Shown: positions 13,001 to 20,395 of the stretch, in pieces
Position numbering within the stretch: position 1 is the first letter of the stretch
Layout: every line of letters starts with the position of its first letter
IMG/VR virus record: IMGVR_UViG_3300000116_000227
Coordinates: 1-23,845 of that record
Source of the DNA: a virus
Direction: 5' to 3' (one strand)
Length of the DNA: 23,845 bases
Made by a program: the position numbers and the translations under genes
Notes under the pieces: generated by a model
Seen by the model: only the letters and a program-made list of their open reading frames with translations
Told to the model about the DNA's origin: nothing
Database searches by the model: none

Positions 13001-14233
13001 TTACTTGGCAATTATAGCCCAACCTGAACCGGGACCTTCAACCATCCAACGCGGTCCGAGGTTCTTTTTGCTGTAGAGCTGATACTTACCATCGGTCGAC
13101 ACATAACCGCCGTTAACTAAGTCCATCTGCCCGAATGGATCATGCACCCAGAGCTTAGTTTTATCTGCTGTAATACCTACGACCACGAGCCAGTGTCCGC
13201 CGCCCGTAGGACTGGAAACTGAACCCTTGTGAAGCACACCGATCGGAACCGGGATTCCCCGTTTCAGCTGACTTTCAATCAAACCCCAGTCGCCGTTCTG
13301 AATAAAACGGGCGTCGACACCAAAGTGCTTTAACGCATCAAGTTGAGCCGATGCTTCTGTAGTATCTCCGTATTTAAAAACTTCATTCGTGTATTCGTCA
13401 TCGCCGTCTATCGCATCTGGATCCAGGCTCGCTAACAGCATGGCGCAGCTGCTGCTGAAGCAAGTCCGCATCGGATCTTTGGCATTATCCCGCTGACTGA
13501 AGTACGGAACGACCAATTTAATTTCGCCGTCAAGTTTCGGAGATCCTTCCTGCGGCTCTGTGTCGTTGATAATTTTAAAATGTTTTGGCCACATCCACCA
13601 TTCTTTTTTCGGCTGGGCTTCCAGAACAACCTGCTGATGACGCTCGCCGGAATGAATACGAATCTCCGTCCAAGCCCACGCTGAGCCCTCGGGCACGAAC
13701 AGCTTGTCTTCGGCGGCAAGCTCCGAGCTCTGCACCGGGCGGCGCTTGAGCCAGGTGTCCTGCTCAGCCAGAATTGAGGAAGACAACTGCGGATGCTTGA
13801 CCTTGGTCAAGAATAGCGCCTGTTCAGCTTTGCGCCGCCTTGTTAACCCTTCGACAGGTTTGCCGTCGACCTTGTTCCACCTGAGAAACTCAGAAGATAC
13901 AATATCTCTTTCCGTACCGTCGTTCAGCAAGCGCAACAAAGTGCTTCGTTGAAACGCGCCAAGTCCCACATTAAAACTGAATGAGACAAGCGCGTCAAAC
14001 TCATTCTGATTGATCGCGACTTTGACTAAATTTGAGACGCCGTTTTCGAAGTGCTCCAGTTCTTTAGCTAAGCGCCGTTCAGCCTCGGCCTGTGTGATCT
14101 TCATGCCGATGTAGACATCCGGGCCGGTCGAGCCGTAACCCACGGTGGGCACGCCGCCGACGTCCGGATATCCAGTCAGCACACAGCCTTCGAAGCTCTT
14201 AATGAGCTCGATGCCGTTTTGTGAGATCTTCAC
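13001..14233 (-). CDS. Two-enzyme endolysin: GH24 lysozyme + SH3-like + C39 peptidase
   Basis: The 410-residue protein (GTG start) has three parts. Residues 1-145 are a GH24 phage lysozyme with the exact Glu15-8aa-Asp24-5aa-Thr30 triad in FEGCVLTGYPDVGGVPT, which cuts the glycan backbone. Residues 155-215 (TWLKRRPVQSSEL, KLFVPEGSAW) resemble a bacterial SH3-like wall-binding repeat. Residues 238-410 match C39-type papain-fold peptidases: Cys258 in TCFSSSCAM, His347 in GGHWLVVVG and Asp365 in VHDPFG. A lysozyme fused to a C39-like peptidase would cut both sugar chains and peptide cross-links. There is no signal peptide, so release depends on a holin. Overlap of 4 nt with the upstream gene. Lysozyme part certain, peptidase specificity inferred. 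Confidence 0.9.
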   Translation of the reverse strand: MKISQNGIELIKSFEGCVLTGYPDVGGVPTVGYGSTGPDVYIGMKITQAEAERRLAKELEHFENGVSNLVKVAINQNEFDALVSFSFNVGLGAFQRSTLLRLLNDGTERDIVSSEFLRWNKVDGKPVEGLTRRRKAEQALFLTKVKHPQLSSSILAEQDTWLKRRPVQSSELAAEDKLFVPEGSAWAWTEIRIHSGERHQQVVLEAQPKKEWWMWPKHFKIINDTEPQEGSPKLDGEIKLVVPYFSQRDNAKDPMRTCFSSSCAMLLASLDPDAIDGDDEYTNEVFKYGDTTEASAQLDALKHFGVDARFIQNGDWGLIESQLKRGIPVPIGVLHKGSVSSPTGGGHWLVVVGITADKTKLWVHDPFGQMDLVNGGYVSTDGKYQLYSKKNLGPRWMVEGPGSGWAIIAK

Positions 14234-14673
14234 TCTTCGATGACGTCGATATCGATCCGATACTCAGCAGAACTGCGGCCGCCGCTTTGGATGTACGCGT
14301 AGTAAAGACCAGATGACGCAATGCGCTGGGTTGTAACCGAGTTGGCCCTGCTGCTGTACTTGGAGGGTTCGGCGGTCATCACCTCAGTGCCGGTTGAATC
14401 CAGCACGACCACGCTGCGCAGGCTGTTCTGCTCGCGGATGTTGACGTGCATCACGCCGGTTGCGGTGGCTTGGAACCGGTAATAGTCGCTGATGCCGTAC
14501 TTGCCGTCGGCGGTGTCGTACTTGGCGGTTGTAGCATCGACGATCACGCCGCTGGCCACGGGGCTAACTACGCGGCGTTGCTGAAAATTAGTCGAACCGC
14601 TACGCTGACCGGCGTCCGAGATCCCGGAAGCCAGAACGGAGTTTAGTTCGAGATCGCGGGTAAGTTCGGACAT
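14230..14673 (-). CDS. Pre-peptidase (PPC)-like beta protein, likely virion
   Basis: ATG 14673 (MSELTRDLELNSVLASG) is chosen because AGGTG stands six bases upstream; a GTG at 14682 lies within that site. The 147-residue product has a beta-rich second half: DYYRFQATATGVMHVNIREQ, SVVVLDSTG, SGLYYAYIQSGGRSSAEYRI. This resembles the bacterial pre-peptidase C-terminal (PPC) beta-sandwich that binds polysaccharide or calcium. It directly precedes and overlaps the endolysin. It could be a tail or baseplate protein, or a secreted adhesion module; the assignment is by pattern only. Confidence 0.6.
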   Translation of the reverse strand: MSELTRDLELNSVLASGISDAGQRSGSTNFQQRRVVSPVASGVIVDATTAKYDTADGKYGISDYYRFQATATGVMHVNIREQNSLRSVVVLDSTGTEVMTAEPSKYSSRANSVTTQRIASSGLYYAYIQSGGRSSAEYRIDIDVIEE

Positions 14674-14703
14674 GTATAGCACCTAGATGAAATAAGTATA
14701 GCA
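14674..14703 (-). promoter_or_regulatory. Promoter and repeated TGCTATAC upstream of the PPC-like gene
   Basis: The minus strand has TGCTATACT (14695-14703), an extended -10 element, about 22 nt before ATG 14673. A second TGCTATAC directly abuts the start codon. No -35 is visible. It probably drives the PPC-like and endolysin genes. Confidence 0.5.
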
Positions 14704-14711
14704 GTTGAGAG

Positions 14712-15389
14712 TTACCAAGTATTAATGTCGGCTCGCTTCCAAGTATTAGTCGCGATACAAACATAAAGATAGTTGCTATCCCAAGAAATTTGACCTGCGA
14801 TGCCGGAATCTCCAGCAGAAGCCGGCGTTTTACTCGTTTCTATAAGAAGAGAATCTCTTTCTACTTTGGCATAGTCAGGACCTACTAAAAGTTGTCCTAT
14901 TCCACTAGAACTAATGCCGACATAAAAACCAGAGACATAAACACCTGTATTAGCGTTAGACCGAAGGGCTGGCGAGGTCGGACCGTAACCACTCAAAGTA
15001 ACGGGACCGGACATCGTGCCTCCAGTAAGAGGCAAAGAATTAGTAGCAACTACAAGAGCAGCGTTGCCGGAAGCTAGTGCGGTAGTGCCTACAGTTAAAG
15101 CAGAATTCCCGGAGGCCAGAGCCGTCGAAGCAACAGTTAAAGCTGCCAAACCTGACGCTAATGAAGTGCCGTCGTCTCCTAATCGACTCGAACCATCGAA
15201 ATAAAGACCGCTTGCATTCGGGACAAGCTCTATATCTAAACGAGGACTAGAACTTATAGTCCCTCCCCCAGAAAGACCGCTACCTGCGGTAATAGTATTA
15301 AGCTGATAAGCACCGCCAGTAATTTCAGACCCTGCAGGCAATTCAGAAGGAATTCCGCTCACTAAAACTATGGGTCGATAAGTAGCCAT
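14712..15389 (-). CDS. Tail fibre-type protein with 14-residue repeats
   Basis: The 225-residue protein has the composition of a phage fibre (Ser, Gly, Thr, Ala-rich, no Cys until the C terminus). After an N-terminal segment (MATYRPIVLVSGIPSELPAG) and a Gly-rich patch (SGLSGGGTISS), residues 77-118 hold three copies of LASG..AL.V..TA with a 14-residue period. LTGGTMSGPVTLSG then follows, a common fibre shaft element. The C terminus is a small domain ending YLYVCIATNTWKRADINTW, typical of fibre tips. It is the first gene of the leftward block starting at 15389, divergent from the gene at 15487. Probably trimeric and exposed on the virion. Confidence 0.7.
   Translation of the reverse strand: MATYRPIVLVSGIPSELPAGSEITGGAYQLNTITAGSGLSGGGTISSSPRLDIELVPNASGLYFDGSSRLGDDGTSLASGLAALTVASTALASGNSALTVGTTALASGNAALVVATNSLPLTGGTMSGPVTLSGYGPTSPALRSNANTGVYVSGFYVGISSSGIGQLLVGPDYAKVERDSLLIETSKTPASAGDSGIAGQISWDSNYLYVCIATNTWKRADINTW
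15036..15161. repeat. Three tandem 42-bp repeats inside the fibre gene
   Basis: Imperfect 42-bp units encode LASGLAALTVASTA, LASGNSALTVGTTA and LASGNAALVVATNS. Several differences are silent, so protein-level selection keeps the period. Confidence 0.75.
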
Positions 15390-15455
15390 TTACTACAAAA
15401 TTGCCTGAGTAAAGTCTAACAAACAAAACAGGCGAAACCACGCGGCCGAAACAAG

Positions 15456-15463
15456 CTAAACTA
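15456..15463 (+). promoter_or_regulatory. CTAAACTA element before the 15487 gene
   Basis: The octamer CTAAACTA stands 23 nt before ATG 15487. The same octamer lies 22 nt before ATG 15922, the other rightward gene of this cluster. A shared promoter or transcript start element is likely. Confidence 0.4.
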
Positions 15464-15486
15464 AGAACGCACCGAATCAAATCAAA

Positions 15487-15795
15487 ATGGAAGAGTACAA
15501 CATATGGTATGCAGTGCTACACGAGTTAATCCTAGAACTGCTAGACGTGTGGCCGGCACTGAAGCGCAAACCGTGGGTCGGTAAGGTGCTGGATTGGACG
15601 CGGCCGGATTGGGAGCTGTGGAAGGTTGAACGGACGATGTTGGACGTAAGCGATCAGGCCAAAAAACTGGTGGAGCAGTGGGAGAAGGAGGAGCCGCCGA
15701 AATACGAATATATAGAGCACGAACCGGACGGGTCCAAAGCGCAGGACCTGTTGGGTGGCACCATGGAGATCAAATCGACCTGGCGGCGCGACTAA
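15487..15795 (+). CDS. 102-residue protein next to the holin-like gene
   Basis: The protein is rich in Trp (8) and charged residues: NIWYAVLHELILELLDVWPA at the N terminus may form an amphipathic helix. It continues VLDWTRPDWELWKVERTM and a Lys/Glu-rich tail. There is no clear membrane segment. It is rightward with the holin-like gene, in an otherwise leftward late region. No family recognised; a lysis-accessory role is possible from position alone. Confidence 0.55.
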   Translation: MEEYNIWYAVLHELILELLDVWPALKRKPWVGKVLDWTRPDWELWKVERTMLDVSDQAKKLVEQWEKEEPPKYEYIEHEPDGSKAQDLLGGTMEIKSTWRRD

Positions 15796-15811
15796 CCAGA
15801 CCCCTATCCTC

Positions 15812-15824
15812 GCCCCTGCGGGGC
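15812..15824 (+). terminator. Small GC hairpin after the 15487 gene
   Basis: GCCCC-TGC-GGGGC forms a tight 5-bp hairpin 17 nt after the stop codon, without a T-run. It may slow or end transcription, or simply protect the transcript end. Confidence 0.3.
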
Positions 15825-15891
15825 TGCGGTGCGCCAAATCACATAACTTCCATACCGCACTATCCGTACACCTAATCTTAACTTTCTGGTA

Positions 15892-15905
15892 CTAAACTAT
15901 AAATA
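15892..15905 (+). promoter_or_regulatory. Late-promoter-like CTAAACTATAAATA before the holin-like gene
   Basis: The sequence joins CTAAACTA to TATAAATA (15898-15905), the T4-type late promoter core, about 17 nt before ATG 15922. No -35 is needed for that class. A host-type -10 reading (TATAAA) is also possible. Confidence 0.5.
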
Positions 15906-15921
15906 ACCGCCTCAAACTCAG

Positions 15922-16110
15922 ATGGCTGACGTCTTCTCCTTCATCACCACTCATTGGGCCGACATCGTCGCACTCGGCGCCGCTGCTCACGGTATGGCAC
16001 TGATTATTATCAACCTTACCCCAACACCTGCTGATGATGCTGCGTACGCTAAGATTTACAAGTTTATCGAAGTCCTGGCTGGTGTCGTAACCAAAATCGC
16101 CAAGAAGTGA
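15922..16110 (+). CDS. Holin-like small membrane protein
   Basis: The 62-residue protein has one hydrophobic segment at about 10-33 (ADIVALGAAAHGMALIIINL), then NLTPTPADDAAYAKIYKFIE and a basic C terminus (KIAKK). The LTPTPxDD...KIYK(F/V)IE element followed by an A-rich helix is one I recall from phage proteins annotated as putative holins. It would form the membrane hole that lets the endolysin (13001-14233) reach the wall. It has its own late-promoter-like element and runs against the following leftward gene. Confidence 0.65.
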   Translation: MADVFSFITTHWADIVALGAAAHGMALIIINLTPTPADDAAYAKIYKFIEVLAGVVTKIAKK

Positions 16111-16121
16111 CGTCTTTAAGG

Positions 16122-16400
16122 TCAGAGGGATTCCTCGATTCCACTGACCTTATTGATCATTCCTTCGCGGAACGACCGAAGCTCAGACATAACCAGAGCA
16201 TCCAACTTATTTTCGAAACGGCACAGCGCTTTGTCCACCCGGTCAAACGCTGTGTCTAAATCACCTTTAGTTGCGTAATCTTCGGCAAGCCGGACTTCAA
16301 GCTTGTCGACTCGATCATTCGTGTCCGAAATTCTCTTCCAAGTAAGCCCGACTCCGCTCACCACTGAGGAAGCGATCAGGGCGAGCAGCCACTCTGGCAT
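16122..16400 (-). CDS. Single-TM coiled-coil protein, possible spanin or holin partner
   Basis: The 92-residue protein opens MPEWLLALIASSVVSGVGLTW, a membrane anchor at residues 4-20. A long charged helix follows (DRVDKLEVRLAEDYATKGDL, RFENKLDALV) with coiled-coil character. The repeated DR(V)DKxLxRxExKL layout matches small phage proteins of the XhlA/haemolysin-like type or inner spanins. Converges with the holin-like gene, the stops being 12 nt apart, so a lysis role is plausible but not shown. An AAGGTCAG/CTGACCTT inverted repeat at its stop may end transcription. Confidence 0.6.
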   Translation of the reverse strand: MPEWLLALIASSVVSGVGLTWKRISDTNDRVDKLEVRLAEDYATKGDLDTAFDRVDKALCRFENKLDALVMSELRSFREGMINKVSGIEESL

Positions 16401-16422
16401 CGGTACTTAATATCGCCACCTC

Positions 16423-16431
16423 TATTTTATA
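16423..16431 (-). promoter_or_regulatory. TATAAAATA promoter element before the 16400 gene
   Basis: The minus strand carries TTTGTATAAAATA, with TG directly before TATAAA, about 23 nt before ATG 16400 and just upstream of the HNH gene's stop. It resembles both an extended -10 and the T4 late core. Confidence 0.4.
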
Positions 16432-16436
16432 CAAAT

Positions 16437-16829
16437 CTACGCGGCGTCTTCGAGCGCTGGGAGTAACAACGGTTCCTTACATAGCGTTTCGTACTCCTTA
16501 GCCGACTCAGATTCGTTGTGATCACGATTGACCCATTCCAGTATTTTTAATTCTTTATCTTGTGTCCAGAATGTCTGGGATCGGTACCAAATATCCCAGC
16601 GTTCATTGCTTTTAGACAAATTACAATCACCGCACGAAGGTATAAGATTAGATCGTACGGTCATGCCGCCCTTTGATTTAGGTACGACGTGATCTAAAGT
16701 CCTAGGGTCCGGTTTTTCGCAGTAAGCGCACCTGCTTTCCCACGCTGCAAAAATATCCTTCCTGAACCTCTTGCGTGCTGTAGATCGCGATAAACATTGT
16801 AACTCGAATAGTAAATCACGTTCCGTCAC
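16437..16829 (-). CDS. HNH endonuclease
   Basis: The 130-residue protein (GTG start) has a complete HNH domain. The zinc pair CAYC (Cys34, Cys37) is followed by LDHVVPKSKGG with Asp46-His47, NLIPSCGDCN with Asn61, Cys66 and Cys69, and then LSKSN. The N terminus is basic (STARKRFRKDIF). This is the common free-standing type that cuts or nicks DNA and can act as a homing endonuclease. It sits alone between structural genes with its own promoter, which fits a mobile gene inserted into the late region. Confidence 0.88.
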   Translation of the reverse strand: MTERDLLFELQCLSRSTARKRFRKDIFAAWESRCAYCEKPDPRTLDHVVPKSKGGMTVRSNLIPSCGDCNLSKSNERWDIWYRSQTFWTQDKELKILEWVNRDHNESESAKEYETLCKEPLLLPALEDAA

Positions 16830-16887
16830 ATGGTATGTGAGGACTGTCTGTATTCTAATTAGTTAAAACCAAAGATGTATTACTAGT

Positions 16888-16916
16888 ATTAAAAAATTCA
16901 GTTCAACATAGGTCAA
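16888..16916 (-). promoter_or_regulatory. Host-type promoter for the HNH gene
   Basis: TTGACC (16911-16916) and TTTAAT (16888-16893) are separated by 17 bp on the minus strand. The -35 overlaps the stop of the spike gene. The expected leader is about 50 nt. Confidence 0.5.
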
Positions 16917-19537
16917 CTTAAAACCCAATAAGGAGCAATAGCGTTTATACCGGGAAAAGTAGAATCTATCGTCCATTCGCCGCTTGAAACAGCAGACAAA
17001 CGAACGACAGGATATGAAACGCCGCTTAGATTACCAGGAAAAGCACTTAAAGTAGTCCCAGTAATAAGCGTGCCTCCTCCAGAAGGGGACACATATCGTA
17101 TGCTTTGATACGAAGTACTTTTAACGTATAAATTACAACCTGCAAAGCCTATAGTATTTACAGCAACGGTAAATTCTGAACCGGGACTAGGGTCAGGGAG
17201 ACTAACTTGCACCAAACCGCCAAAAACGGAATCTAAAACAACAACTTGATTGGAGCTGTTAGGCGATTGAATGACGCTACTTCCTGTATCAGTTTGTGTC
17301 CATACACGTTTACCGCTATCGTTTAAAAAAGGCTTAACAGGAGAAATCGATGAGTAAGGATTAGAGGAAGCGGCATACAATAAAGAACCCTCAAAATCAA
17401 AAGTAAATTTATAATAACTACTAGATAAGTTGTTAATTATATTAAAATACAATTTATTATTTATTATTGAAAAAGCCTCATCTGCTGTGTTAGCATTATG
17501 CCCAACTTCACCGGTAGCGTAAGTATTTAAAGGTTGCGAAATTAAAGTAGTCCCATCATAAAAAATTTCATACTCTCCAAAAAACTGTCCGCGATCAGAA
17601 CCGGAAGCATACTGATAACTCCAAACTTTCATACTTCCGCGAATTCTTGCCGGAAGTTGCTCCAGAATTAAAACTTTGTTAACGCCTGAACGTACGAGAT
17701 ACGGAGAAGGATGCTTAAAATCAAACGACTCGCCGACAGAAGATCCGGGGTTAGTTAGTTCATTACTTAGCGTTAAAGTCGAACCACTTATTTTGATAAT
17801 TACAGTATTAGCAGGAACGTATGCGTTATTTGTAATTATATCCCCCACCACAATTCCGGAGGTGCTGCTGATGTTATTAATGATCCTGGTACCTGCCGAA
17901 GAAAGATCGCCAGTTCTCCCGGTAGCGACCGTCACCGGCTCTATTTTTCCTGACGCAGCAAAGCCTTTAAGTTCGGTAGTCCAATTAGAAAGACTGCACA
18001 GATTAGCTAAATTGATTGAATTAGCTTCGTTCGGAGTGCCTAGATAAAAACTATCGTATTCTTCGTAGTTAAATTTACCTAATTTAGAGCATATGTTTCC
18101 TTTAACAGCATAATCTACGTTGCTTAATACATTGTTATCCCCAACAACAATACCCGTATAATTGTATTCTGTGTTCTGAGTACAATTAATCGCGGAGCCG
18201 CAATTTTTAATTTTATTATTATCTATTACACACCCATAAACGGATTTTTCTAGCCTTATTCCAGAAGCAAAGGAATCTATAAAATTATCTGTTATGATTA
18301 TGCCTTGAGCCCCGTCAGCAAAACTATCATAATCGTCCAACTGAACAGCGCAATATGGTCGCGTGTCTTGTTCAATTCTATAAGTGAACGGAGCTGGAAA
18401 AGTTCCTTGTAATGCAGTAATTGTAGAACTTGTTCCGGGTGTCACGGAAAAGTCGTAGGGAGACAATTCGTACTCATCCACGCCTCCTGTAATGGGACCG
18501 GCCCGGTAAACTCGTACGGGAGAACTGTAGGAAGAAGTGTTCCAATCTACGGTTAAAGTAGCAACAGAAGTACTCTTATACTGAACACTTCGTTTCTGAT
18601 TACCTGTAAAAGAGTTTCCAGTTACAACCGCATTACCACTGGAAGACCTAAGTTGAATAGCGCCATCAGAAGGACCAGTAATGTCTTTAAAAATATTCCC
18701 GGTAATAGAAACTCTATTAGCAAATTGTTCAATCTTTACAGCAACATCGACAGACTCAAAACAATTAGAAGATATTGTAAAAAAGTCGCCCCCGTCACTT
18801 TCAATAGCGCCGCCACCGGTTATATTTTTTACTTGATTATTGGAAATAATAACATTTTCCAAAACTCCCGAAGGAGAATTCATACCGATAACACCGCTGC
18901 CATCAAAAATATTATTATTTATAGTTATTGCTGACGTTGTTCCTGTAGAATCGTTTGATCTCCACGGACCGCTTGTATTTTTAAAGTAACAACCAGTAAT
19001 TTCTATGCTTTTGACGTAATTATTACCTGTTTGTACTAAGTTAAGGGATGTGCCGCTCGTCCTGTTAAACGTACAGTTGCGAATAATTAAAGATTTTATA
19101 TCAAAATAAAGACCGAACCAGCTGTTAAAAGCCTGATTATTAGATACTACATCAAAAAAAACATTGTCTAAAGTTAACTCAGTAGAACTTCCGGAAGGGC
19201 GTATTAAACCGCCGCCTACAACTACCTCTGTAAAATCCCAAACAATAGTGCCTCCAGTACCCTTAATAGTCAATGAATCAATTATGTTTATTTCACTACC
19301 TCTTTGTTTGATTCGATAGCGCCCTTCGGGAATAGTTAAGATCTTTTTTTGTGTAACAGCCGCGTTAATAGCGGCAACTAGAAAACTATAATTATCTGTA
19401 GAGTCGTCTCCGACAGCACCAAAATCTTTAATACTAAGGGTCTCAGAAAGTTTGTCTTCCAGAGTGCGTACAACGGCGTCTGCTCCTTCGGTTTCGTATT
19501 GAAAACCTGGAACAACAGTAAAGTTACGAGCAGTCAC
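16913..19537 (-). CDS. Tail spike with right-handed beta-helix
   Basis: The 874-residue protein (GTG start) begins with a short virion-attachment segment, then SLSIKDFGAVGDDSTDNYSF-like sequence (residues 34-52) leading to AAINAAVTQKKILTIPEGRY. That is the opening of the pectate-lyase-3/tailspike family. Residues 80-480 hold many short turns with N-rich rungs (ITGNIFKDITG, ITDNFIDSFASGI), as in a right-handed beta-helix. The C-terminal 300 residues are non-helical beta and may carry the receptor-binding or trimerisation part. Such spikes bind and often cleave surface polysaccharide. Base composition is clearly AT-richer than the neighbours, suggesting recent transfer. No catalytic residues can be assigned. 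Confidence 0.85.
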   Translation of the reverse strand: MTARNFTVVPGFQYETEGADAVVRTLEDKLSETLSIKDFGAVGDDSTDNYSFLVAAINAAVTQKKILTIPEGRYRIKQRGSEINIIDSLTIKGTGGTIVWDFTEVVVGGGLIRPSGSSTELTLDNVFFDVVSNNQAFNSWFGLYFDIKSLIIRNCTFNRTSGTSLNLVQTGNNYVKSIEITGCYFKNTSGPWRSNDSTGTTSAITINNNIFDGSGVIGMNSPSGVLENVIISNNQVKNITGGGAIESDGGDFFTISSNCFESVDVAVKIEQFANRVSITGNIFKDITGPSDGAIQLRSSSGNAVVTGNSFTGNQKRSVQYKSTSVATLTVDWNTSSYSSPVRVYRAGPITGGVDEYELSPYDFSVTPGTSSTITALQGTFPAPFTYRIEQDTRPYCAVQLDDYDSFADGAQGIIITDNFIDSFASGIRLEKSVYGCVIDNNKIKNCGSAINCTQNTEYNYTGIVVGDNNVLSNVDYAVKGNICSKLGKFNYEEYDSFYLGTPNEANSINLANLCSLSNWTTELKGFAASGKIEPVTVATGRTGDLSSAGTRIINNISSTSGIVVGDIITNNAYVPANTVIIKISGSTLTLSNELTNPGSSVGESFDFKHPSPYLVRSGVNKVLILEQLPARIRGSMKVWSYQYASGSDRGQFFGEYEIFYDGTTLISQPLNTYATGEVGHNANTADEAFSIINNKLYFNIINNLSSSYYKFTFDFEGSLLYAASSNPYSSISPVKPFLNDSGKRVWTQTDTGSSVIQSPNSSNQVVVLDSVFGGLVQVSLPDPSPGSEFTVAVNTIGFAGCNLYVKSTSYQSIRYVSPSGGGTLITGTTLSAFPGNLSGVSYPVVRLSAVSSGEWTIDSTFPGINAIAPYWVLS

Positions 19538-19565
19538 GATAAAAAAAAAATAAAGTACTTAAAAG

Positions 19566-19575
19566 ATTATACTCA
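19566..19575 (-). promoter_or_regulatory. TATAAT element before the tail spike gene
   Basis: TGAGTATAAT on the minus strand lies about 30 nt before the GTG start of the spike gene and overlaps the end of the upstream gene. No clear -35 hexamer. Confidence 0.45.
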
Positions 19576-20085
19576 GTTAACTAATAAAACAGGAGGCTGG
19601 ATTTCGACTTCCAGCTCGGATGGGCTGATGGCGCGACCAACGCGAACCGAAGCACCATACTGGTTAAGTCCACTGGCCGAAATGATGCCCGATGCAGTCG
19701 AGTACTGAGTGATTTGGCCGTTGTACTTAGACAGGAAGTAATCGGTGCCTGGCACAAGTTGCGTGCCGTCGGTAATGTTGGCGCCGGTCACAACGACCAC
19801 GCTGTCCAAGTTCACTTCGACTTCGGCGCCTGCAGTTGCTGCGGTAACTGCGACGCCGATGGGGTAGTAGAACGCCGGATCCACGCCGCTAAGGGCTGTA
19901 GCCTTGACGGCCAGACTGTTGCCGCTGGTATAAACAACATCGCCTTGGATCAGGTTCTCGCCGGCGAATATTGTATACGGCGACGTATAACTTGACGTCG
20001 TGCCTCCGCCGTTGACGAGCCACACCTGGCTACCGTTGCTGGTGAAGCTGGTGAAAGAGCGGTTGAAGATATTGCGGGTGGTCAC
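19573..20085 (-). CDS. Virion decoration-like beta protein
   Basis: The 170-residue protein (GTG start) is beta-rich. It opens MTTRNIFNRSFTSFTSNGSQ and contains AGENLIQGDVVYTSGNSLAV, PIGVAVTAATAGAEVEVNLD, TDYFLSKYNGQIT and VRVGRAISPSELEVEIQ. This order is shared with the 20859-21338 product and resembles the DUF2190-type capsid decoration fold. It may be a head, neck or tail decoration protein. The N terminus looks like a virion-attachment segment. It has a TATACT element about 25 nt upstream (20106-20111, minus strand). Confidence 0.6.
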   Translation of the reverse strand: MTTRNIFNRSFTSFTSNGSQVWLVNGGGTTSSYTSPYTIFAGENLIQGDVVYTSGNSLAVKATALSGVDPAFYYPIGVAVTAATAGAEVEVNLDSVVVVTGANITDGTQLVPGTDYFLSKYNGQITQYSTASGIISASGLNQYGASVRVGRAISPSELEVEIQPPVLLVN

Positions 20086-20149
20086 AACGTAGGTTCTTTT
20101 TTAATAGTATAGCCGCAAGGTGTTAAGTCTAGATAACGGCGAACGCGGC

Positions 20150-20395
20150 TCACCGACTTACAAAACTAAACCAAGCAGCAAGTAGAAGCCCGCCAAAAAT
20201 TGTCACTAAAGCATCAGCAAACTCAGGCGTACCTGAACCCCTTAAATCTGCCATCTCTTTAGATATTGCACCCAAACACACTAAAAATAACGCCGGAGCG
20301 ACGCCAAAAGGACTGCAAAATCCGTAAATAGCGGCGCCAGCAAAAAAGTGAGCTTGTTTATCCGCAGCAAAAAGCTTACGCAGGCGTGTCGCCAT
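20150..20395 (-). CDS. Small membrane protein, DUF2279/YfiM-like
   Basis: The 81-residue protein starts MATRLRKLFAADKQAHFFAG and has two hydrophobic segments, roughly 16-42 and 61-78. DKxxHFxAG, the central GAISKEMADLRG and FADALVTIFGG fit the small phage membrane proteins that share DK.aHf...KE..D...D with YfiM-type lipoproteins. Function is unknown; a lysis or superinfection-exclusion role has been suggested for such proteins in general. It overlaps the preceding gene by 20 nt. ATG 20395 is the natural start. Confidence 0.6.
   Translation of the reverse strand: MATRLRKLFAADKQAHFFAGAAIYGFCSPFGVAPALFLVCLGAISKEMADLRGSGTPEFADALVTIFGGLLLAAWFSFVSR

Noticed and set aside
12681-13076. 131-residue rightward frame
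   Set aside because: Antisense to the 12714-12986 gene and the end of the endolysin; no ribosome site, composition of a shadow frame.
15541-15837. 98-residue leftward frame opposite the 15487 gene
   Set aside because: Arg/Pro/Leu-rich shadow of a Trp/Glu-rich gene; lacks any start signal or family pattern.
16118-16152. Inverted repeat AAGGTCAG/CTGACCTT as a bidirectional terminator
   Set aside because: Loop of about 18 nt and no T-run on either strand; mentioned with the 16122 gene but not called.
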